Assembly: GCA_002344205.1 (NCBI GenBank)
Contig: DDSZ01000047.1
Location: forward strand, 1 to 36,893
Direction: 5' to 3'
DNA length: 36,893 nt
DNA from: Opitutaceae bacterium UBA2377
GTDB taxonomy: Bacteria > Verrucomicrobiota > Verrucomicrobiia > Opitutales > Opitutaceae
A program made the translations under genes and the position numbers. The notes below the pieces were generated by a model. That model saw nothing but the letters and a program-made list of their open reading frames with translations, had not been told where the DNA came from and searched no databases. This document shows, one piece after another, positions 32,003-36,893 of this stretch. Within the stretch, counting starts at the first letter, position 1, and the number at the start of each line of letters is the position of its first letter.

Positions 32003-34315
32003 ATGACCTCCCCGGCGACCCCTGCTGCGGCCCAGAAACTCCAACTCACCGCCCCGATCCAGGTTTGGGACGAGGCGGTGCCGCTCGGCAACGGCCTGCA
32101 AGGCGCGTTGCTGTGGGGCGGCGACGGCACCCTGCGTTTCTCGCTCGACCGCGGCGACCTTTGGGATGAGCGCCCCGCTCCGGGCAACCCGCTGGCGGGT
32201 TTCACCTACGCGCAGATGGCGCGGATGGTCGCCGCCCAGGACAACGAAGGGGTGGCAAAGATCGTGGACGGTGCGTATTTCGTGGATCACCCGACCAAGA
32301 TACCCGCCGGCCGGCTCGAGCTCGACTTGGCACCGGGTTTAAAGGTGACGGATTTCGAACTCGATCTCGCGTCGGCCACCGCGCAGGCGCGGCTGGCCGG
32401 TGGCGGCGCGGTGGACGCGTTTTTCAGCGCAACCGATCCGGTGGCGCTCCTGCGCGTGCCGGGGCCGGTGGCGGCGCTGCGGCTGCTCGCGCCGGAATCG
32501 GTGAAAAAACTGGGCTACGCCGATCCGGAACGCGGGGCATCGGCTGATGCGCGTTGGTTTGTGCAAGCGACGGCCGACGGCGCGAGTCACTGTCTCTATG
32601 TGCAGATGCTCGCGGCGGCTGGCGGCACACTGCTGGCGGTCACGGTGACGGCCTCCGGGGTCGACGGGACGGACGTGGTGGGCGTGGCGCGCCAGCGCAC
32701 GGCTGCGGCGCTCGCCGCCGGCTATGCCGCCCTGCATGCGCGGCACACCGCTTGGTGGCGTGATTTCTGGGCCAGATCCGCGGTGACGGTGCCGGATGCG
32801 CAGGTGATGCGGCACTATCATCTCGTGCAGTATTTTCACGGCGCGGCCTCGCGGCGGGGCGCCCCGCCGATGCCGTTGCAGGGCGTATGGACGGCGGATG
32901 CGGGAGAGCTGCCGCCTTGGAAAGGCGACTATCATCACGATCTCAACACCCAGATGACCTACATGGCCTACCAGGCCGCGGGGCATTTTGACGAAGGTCT
33001 GTCGTTCCTGGAATTCATGCACGGTCTCCTGCCGGCTTTCCGCAAGTTTGCGCGGGAGTTTTTGGAAACGCCCGGGGCGGCGGTGCCGGCGGTCATGTCG
33101 TTTGCCGGACAGGCGCTCGGCGGCTGGGCGCAATACAGCCTTTCGCCGGTGCACGGTGCGTGGGTGGGACATCTCTATTATCTGCACTGGCGGCATACGC
33201 GCGACGCGACGTTTTTGCGCGATTTGGCCTACCCGTGGTGCGCGGAGATTGGCACGGCTCTCCGTGAGCTCCTCCGGCCGGGCCCGGACGGCGTGCTGGT
33301 GATGCCGCTCTCCGCCTCGCCCGAAGCGTGGAACCGCGACCAGCGCTCCTGGGTGAAGCCCAATTCCAACTACGACCTCATGTGTCTGCGGATGCTGTTC
33401 CTCGGCAACGCGGAGATGGCCCAGGTGCTGGGCGACACCGGCGCCGCGAAGGACTGGCGCCAATTGGCCGACGGGCTGGGCCCGTATCACATCAATGCGC
33501 AGCAGCAGCTTAGGATCTCGGCCAACGAAGACCTCACCTTCAGCCACCGGCATTTGGCGACGATGATGGCGATCTATCCGTTCAACCTGCTCACGATCGA
33601 AGGCTCCGCGGCCGAGCGGGAGGTTATTCGCGCCTCGGTGCACGACCTCGACCGGCTCGGCGTGCTGGAATGGTGCGGTTACAGCTACACCTGGATGGCG
33701 GCGTTGCGCGCCCGCATCGGCGAGCCCGAGTCGGCACTGTGGTATCTGAAGGCTTATCTGCGCGCCTTCATTCTACGGAACGGTTTTCACGCCAACGGCG
33801 ACCAGACGAAGACCGGCTTCTCCTCGATGGACTACCGGCCCTTCACCTTGGAGGGCAACTTTCTTGCCTGTGCCGCGGTGCATGAGATGCTGCTGCAAAG
33901 CTGGGCGCCGCGGCCCGGCACGGGCGGGTGGGGCGCGATCCGGATTTTTCCCGCGATGCCCTGGGCCTGGCACACGGCGGAGTTCACCGACCTCGTGGCC
34001 GAGGGCGGGCACCGGGTGTCGGCCCGGCGCGAGCACAATGCCACGACCTGGTTTCGCATCGTCGCGGGTGCCGCCGGCGAACTGCGCATCCGCGACAACT
34101 TCGACGGCCGCGTGCCCCAGTGGAATCGCGCCCGGGCGGAGAAACGCGGGGAGGATTACGTGCTCACCGTGCAGGCCGGCGAAGTCATCGAGGCGGACTT
34201 GGAGAAACCGGCCGCGTTGCCGCCCCGCCCACCGGCGCCACCGACTCCGGCGGATTACTGGGAGGGTGACCTGCCGCTGGCGCCAAAGCATCCGGGCTAT
34301 CCGATGAAGGCGTGA
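32003..34315 (+). CDS. GH95-like glycoside hydrolase
   Basis: A 770-residue protein with the layout of GH95 (alpha-L-fucosidase family): an N-terminal beta-sandwich ([19 protein letters not shown]), then an (alpha/alpha)6 barrel ([30 protein letters not shown] at about 292-321, [13 protein letters not shown] near 515) and a C-terminal beta domain. From memory of Bifidobacterium AfcA, GH95 uses NxN and an Asp in FQIDGNFG as active-site residues; here these read Asp313-Leu-Asn315 and FTLEGNF with Glu617. It may therefore act on a sugar other than L-fucose. No signal peptide is visible. ATG at 32003 is chosen. It is divergent from tdk and followed by an exported hydrolase. Confidence 0.8.
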   Translation: MTSPATPAAAQKLQLTAPIQVWDEAVPLGNGLQGALLWGGDGTLRFSLDRGDLWDERPAPGNPLAGFTYAQMARMVAAQDNEGVAKIVDGAYFVDHPTKIPAGRLELDLAPGLKVTDFELDLASATAQARLAGGGAVDAFFSATDPVALLRVPGPVAALRLLAPESVKKLGYADPERGASADARWFVQATADGASHCLYVQMLAAAGGTLLAVTVTASGVDGTDVVGVARQRTAAALAAGYAALHARHTAWWRDFWARSAVTVPDAQVMRHYHLVQYFHGAASRRGAPPMPLQGVWTADAGELPPWKGDYHHDLNTQMTYMAYQAAGHFDEGLSFLEFMHGLLPAFRKFAREFLETPGAAVPAVMSFAGQALGGWAQYSLSPVHGAWVGHLYYLHWRHTRDATFLRDLAYPWCAEIGTALRELLRPGPDGVLVMPLSASPEAWNRDQRSWVKPNSNYDLMCLRMLFLGNAEMAQVLGDTGAAKDWRQLADGLGPYHINAQQQLRISANEDLTFSHRHLATMMAIYPFNLLTIEGSAAEREVIRASVHDLDRLGVLEWCGYSYTWMAALRARIGEPESALWYLKAYLRAFILRNGFHANGDQTKTGFSSMDYRPFTLEGNFLACAAVHEMLLQSWAPRPGTGGWGAIRIFPAMPWAWHTAEFTDLVAEGGHRVSARREHNATTWFRIVAGAAGELRIRDNFDGRVPQWNRARAEKRGEDYVLTVQAGEVIEADLEKPAALPPRPPAPPTPADYWEGDLPLAPKHPGYPMKA

Positions 34316-34322
34316 TTTGTAT

Positions 34323-35120
34323 ATGCCACGGCTCCTGATCGGCATCCTTTTGGTTTTTCTCCCCATGACCGCGAATCTCACCGCCGGGCAACAGGACGGC
34401 GTCACCCAATCCGAGTGGCACGGTTACGAACGGCTCGACTTCGTCGTCGCCGGCCAGCCGGCGATCCTGATCATCCCGAAGGAGGTGGCCCCGGGCAAAC
34501 CGTGGCTTTGGCGCGCCGAGTGGTTTGGCGACCGGCACGGCCCGCAGGTGGCGCTCGCATTGTTGAAGCGCGGCTGGCACTACGCCTACATCAACGCGAG
34601 CGACCGCTATGGTTCGCCGGAGGCGATGCGGATTTTCGACGCATTCTACCGGCGGCTCACCGCGGAGCATGGCCTTGCGCCCAAAGTGGTGCTGGAGGGT
34701 TTCAGCCGCGGCGGGCTGTATGCGTTTAATTTTACCGCAGACTATCCGGACCGGGTGGCGGCACTCTACCTCGATGCGCCGGCGCTGGATTTGAAAAGCT
34801 GGCCCGGCGACCGGTCGGCGCGCTGGCCGGAGGTCGCGGCCCGCCACGGGCTCACGCCGGCGGAAATGGAAACCGCGAAGGTGAGCCCGCTGGACCGGAT
34901 CGAACCCGTGGCCAAGGTCGGCATCCCCATCATCGGCGTGAGCGGCGATGCGGACAACATCGTGCGGCTGGAAGAAAATCTCGGCGTGCTGGCCCCGCGC
35001 TACCGCGCGGCCGGCGGCCTGATCGAGGTCATCATCAAGCCCGGCGCAGGGCATTCCCCGCACAGCCTCGAGGATCCGGCGCCGGTCGTGGACTTCATCC
35101 TGCGCCACGCGCGGCGGTAG
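34323..35120 (+). CDS. Exported alpha/beta hydrolase
   Basis: A 265-residue serine hydrolase. An N-terminal signal peptide is likely (MPRLLIGILLVFLPMTANLTAG, cleavage near 22). The nucleophile elbow is EGFSRGG with Ser128; the acid is Asp209 or Asp211 in SGDADNIV; the base is His244 in GAGHSPHS. The fold resembles the prolyl-oligopeptidase/esterase type without a propeller. It starts eight bases after the GH95-like stop and may remove ester groups from the same glycan, though this is only inferred from position. Confidence 0.82.
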   Translation: MPRLLIGILLVFLPMTANLTAGQQDGVTQSEWHGYERLDFVVAGQPAILIIPKEVAPGKPWLWRAEWFGDRHGPQVALALLKRGWHYAYINASDRYGSPEAMRIFDAFYRRLTAEHGLAPKVVLEGFSRGGLYAFNFTADYPDRVAALYLDAPALDLKSWPGDRSARWPEVAARHGLTPAEMETAKVSPLDRIEPVAKVGIPIIGVSGDADNIVRLEENLGVLAPRYRAAGGLIEVIIKPGAGHSPHSLEDPAPVVDFILRHARR

Positions 35121-35130
35121 CGCGGGCGGA

Positions 35131-36126
35131 TCAAAGCTGGGTGCCGGCGAGGAAAGCTTCGCCGCGGGCGCCGCGCCGGACGTTTTCCGCGGTCACGCGG
35201 GCGATCTCGGTGAGCGCCTCGTGGGTGAGAAAAGCTTGGTGCGAGGTGATGAGGACGTTGGGGAACGTTAGGAGGCGCGAGAGTTCGTCGTCCTGGAGCA
35301 CCACGCCGGAGAGATCCTCGAAGAAAACGCCTTCTTCTTCTTCGTAAACATCGAGTGCCACGCCGCCAAGTTGCCGGGATTTCAGCGCGGCGATGAGGGC
35401 GGCGGTGTCGATGAGCTTGCCGCGGCTGGTGTTCACGAGACAGGCACCGGGCTTCATCCGGGCGAGCGTGCCGGCGTTGATCAGGTGGTGGGTTTCGGGC
35501 GTGAGGGGCGTGTGGAGCGAGACGATGTCGGCGGTGGCCAGCACTTCGTCGCGTGGTGCGTAGGTGATGCCGTGGGCGGCGGCCCAGGCGGAGTCGGGCG
35601 TGACATCGGCGGCCAGCACGCGGGCGCCGAAGCCGCGGAATATCTGCGCGGTGAGCCGGCCGATCTTGCCGGTGCCGATGATGCCCACGGTCTTGCCGTG
35701 GACGTCGAAACCCACGAGCCCGGCGAGGGAAAAGTTGTGTTCGCGCACGCGGTTGTAGGCGCGGTGAATCTTGCGGTTGAGCGTAAGCAGCAGCGCCACG
35801 GTGTGCTCGGCCACGGCATGCGGCGAATAGGCCGGCACGCGGGTGACCGCGAGCCCGAGGGCCTTGGCCGCGGGCAGGTCGATGTGGTTGAAGCCCGCGC
35901 TGCGCAGGGCAACGTGGCGGATGCCGGCCGCGGCGAGTTTTTCGAGACAGGGCCGGTCGAGCCGGTCGTTGACGAAGGCGACCACCGCGGCAGCCCCGGC
36001 GGCAGTGGCGGCCGTGTCGGCGGTGAGGCGAAATTCCTGGAAGCGCCAGGTGATGTCCGTGCCACCGGCGGCGGGGAAGTATTCGCGGTCGTAGGGTTTG
36101 GCGTCGTAGAGGGCGGCGGTGATCAT
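35131..36126 (-). CDS. D-lactate dehydrogenase / 2-hydroxyacid dehydrogenase
   Basis: A 331-residue NAD-dependent D-2-hydroxyacid dehydrogenase that matches the LdhA layout. The NAD motif is GTGKIG (151-156), and the catalytic residues Arg235 (NTSRGKLID), Glu264 (DVYEEEE) and His296 (TSHQAFLTHEAL) fall at the numbering I recall for E. coli LdhA. It would reduce pyruvate to D-lactate, a fermentative step, although other 2-oxoacids are possible. Its start overlaps the stop of the upstream P-type ATPase gene by ATGA, so the two are coupled. It converges on the alpha/beta hydrolase. Confidence 0.9.
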   Translation of the reverse strand: MITAALYDAKPYDREYFPAAGGTDITWRFQEFRLTADTAATAAGAAAVVAFVNDRLDRPCLEKLAAAGIRHVALRSAGFNHIDLPAAKALGLAVTRVPAYSPHAVAEHTVALLLTLNRKIHRAYNRVREHNFSLAGLVGFDVHGKTVGIIGTGKIGRLTAQIFRGFGARVLAADVTPDSAWAAAHGITYAPRDEVLATADIVSLHTPLTPETHHLINAGTLARMKPGACLVNTSRGKLIDTAALIAALKSRQLGGVALDVYEEEEGVFFEDLSGVVLQDDELSRLLTFPNVLITSHQAFLTHEALTEIARVTAENVRRGARGEAFLAGTQL

Positions 36127-36893
36127 GGGGTGCGGCGGAGCTTGGTGAGTTCGACGAGCAAAAAGGAGCAGAAACCCGTGGCGACGATCAGCCCCCAGGC
36201 GCTGACAGTGATGGGGGCGGTGTGAAAGAGCCGGTTCATGACGGGAGCGTAGGTGAAGAGCAACTGTGCACCGATCATGGCGGCCGCGCCCGCGAGGGCG
36301 GCCGGGTTGGAGAGCAGACCGAGCCGCACCACCGGCCGGGTGAGCGAGCGGCAGTTGAAAAGATAGAACAGCTGCACCATCACTATGGTGTTGACCACCA
36401 CGGTGCGGGCCTCGGCCAACCCGCCCGCCGCGCGGGGCAGCGCCCATTCGAAAAGCAGGAAGGCGCCCGCGGTCATGAACACCGACACCATCACGGTGCG
36501 GCGGATGAGGGCCGGCGTGAGGAGCGGCTCGGCCGGGTTGCGCGGCGGCCGCTGCATCAGGTTGGGCGCCTTGGGCTCGAACACCAGCATGAGGCCAAGC
36601 AGGATCGCCGTGGCCATATTCACCCACAACAGCTGCACGGGCAGGATCGGGAGGGCCGTGCCGAAGATCACCGCGGCCAGCAGCACGAGGGCCTGGCCGC
36701 CGTTGGTCGGCAGGGTCCAGGTGATGAACTTCTTGAGGTTGTCATAAACCCCGCGGCCTTCCTCGACGGCGGCCTCGATGGAGGCGAAATTGTCGTCGGT
36801 CAGGATCATATCGGAGGCGCCCTTGGCGACGTCGGTGCCGGTGATGCCCATGGCGATGCCAATGTCAGCCTGCTTGAGCGCGGGGGCGTCGTT
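36123..36893 (-). CDS. Cation-transporting P-type ATPase (N-terminus cut by window edge)
   Basis: The last 256 residues of a P-type ATPase. The fragment opens with NDAPALKQADIGIAMG, the end of the conserved hinge before the C-terminal membrane region, then GTDVAKGASDMILTDDNF and the transmembrane helices M5-M10 (GQALVLLAAVIF, LLWVNMATAILLGLMLVFEP, and further hydrophobic segments). This arrangement is that of P2-type pumps (Ca2+, Na+ or Mn2+; PacL-like). The phosphorylation site DKTGT lies outside the window. Its stop overlaps the dehydrogenase start by four bases. Confidence 0.9.
   Translation of the reverse strand, partial: NDAPALKQADIGIAMGITGTDVAKGASDMILTDDNFASIEAAVEEGRGVYDNLKKFITWTLPTNGGQALVLLAAVIFGTALPILPVQLLWVNMATAILLGLMLVFEPKAPNLMQRPPRNPAEPLLTPALIRRTVMVSVFMTAGAFLLFEWALPRAAGGLAEARTVVVNTIVMVQLFYLFNCRSLTRPVVRLGLLSNPAALAGAAAMIGAQLLFTYAPVMNRLFHTAPITVSAWGLIVATGFCSFLLVELTKLRRTP

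Noticed and set aside
1..36893. CRISPR arrays, tRNA or rRNA genes, prophage or classical insertion sequences
   Set aside because: No regularly spaced direct repeats, no cloverleaf or rRNA-like stretches recognised, and no transposase, integrase or phage structural proteins among the frames.

Overview
The window is GC-rich bacterial chromosome with long genes packed on both strands and no rRNA, tRNA, CRISPR or phage genes. My best guess for the source is a Verrucomicrobiota bacterium close to the Opitutaceae. This is inference from gene content (heparinase II/III-type lyase, GH95-type hydrolase, sialidase fold, paired phytanoyl-CoA dioxygenase-type genes, very large PAS kinases, a GxxExxY protein with its flanking repeats), not from a marker gene. 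Many starts lack a clear Shine-Dalgarno sequence.

Layout. (1) 1-2944, minus: recQ helicase (cut by the left edge) behind an AlkX/YcaQ-type DNA glycosylase gene, a likely DNA-repair pair. (2) 2971-3770, minus: an ECF sigma factor with a strong intrinsic terminator. (3) 4027-12126, plus: a carbohydrate cluster of galT, an inositol-monophosphatase-fold enzyme, a galactokinase/L-arabinokinase-like GHMP kinase, a BNR sialidase-fold protein, a ROK sugar kinase and a heparinase II/III-type lyase. The sialidase-fold protein and the lyase have no signal peptide, so imported oligosaccharides are probably broken down in the cytoplasm and the sugars phosphorylated and turned into UDP-sugars. A GxxExxY nuclease-fold gene bounded by 27-bp inverted repeats sits between galT and the phosphatase gene and looks like an inserted unit. 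(4) 12223-22997, plus: four signalling genes, namely a 2113-residue hybrid kinase with about ten PAS and three GAF domains, a membrane PAS kinase, a CheY-like regulator and a receiver-PAS-kinase-receiver hybrid; the last three overlap by ATGA.

(5) 23050-24492, plus: an isochorismatase-fold protein and a GreA/GreB-like factor. (6) 24540-26952, minus: a NupC-type nucleoside transporter followed by a fatty-acid desaturase. (7) 27040-28014, plus: a 45-residue membrane peptide, a gamma-class carbonic anhydrase-like protein and a DUF2892 membrane protein. (8) 28024-29683, minus: tandem duplicated phytanoyl-CoA dioxygenase-family genes, divergent from a single-domain response regulator (29816-30205, plus). 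(9) 30213-31896, minus: a lactonase-type beta-propeller and thymidine kinase. (10) 32003-35120, plus: a GH95-like hydrolase and an exported alpha/beta hydrolase. (11) 35131-36893, minus: a cation P-type ATPase (cut by the right edge) overlapping a D-lactate dehydrogenase-type gene by ATGA.

The most notable items are the inverted-repeat-bounded GxxExxY unit, the kinase/uridylyltransferase/glycan-lyase cluster with an arabinokinase-like enzyme, the recQ-AlkX pair, the near-identical kinase-receiver cores at the ends of two hybrid kinases, and the GH95-like protein with altered catalytic motifs. No gene-free stretch exceeds 300 bases; the longest is 3771-4026, an AT-rich divergent control region.
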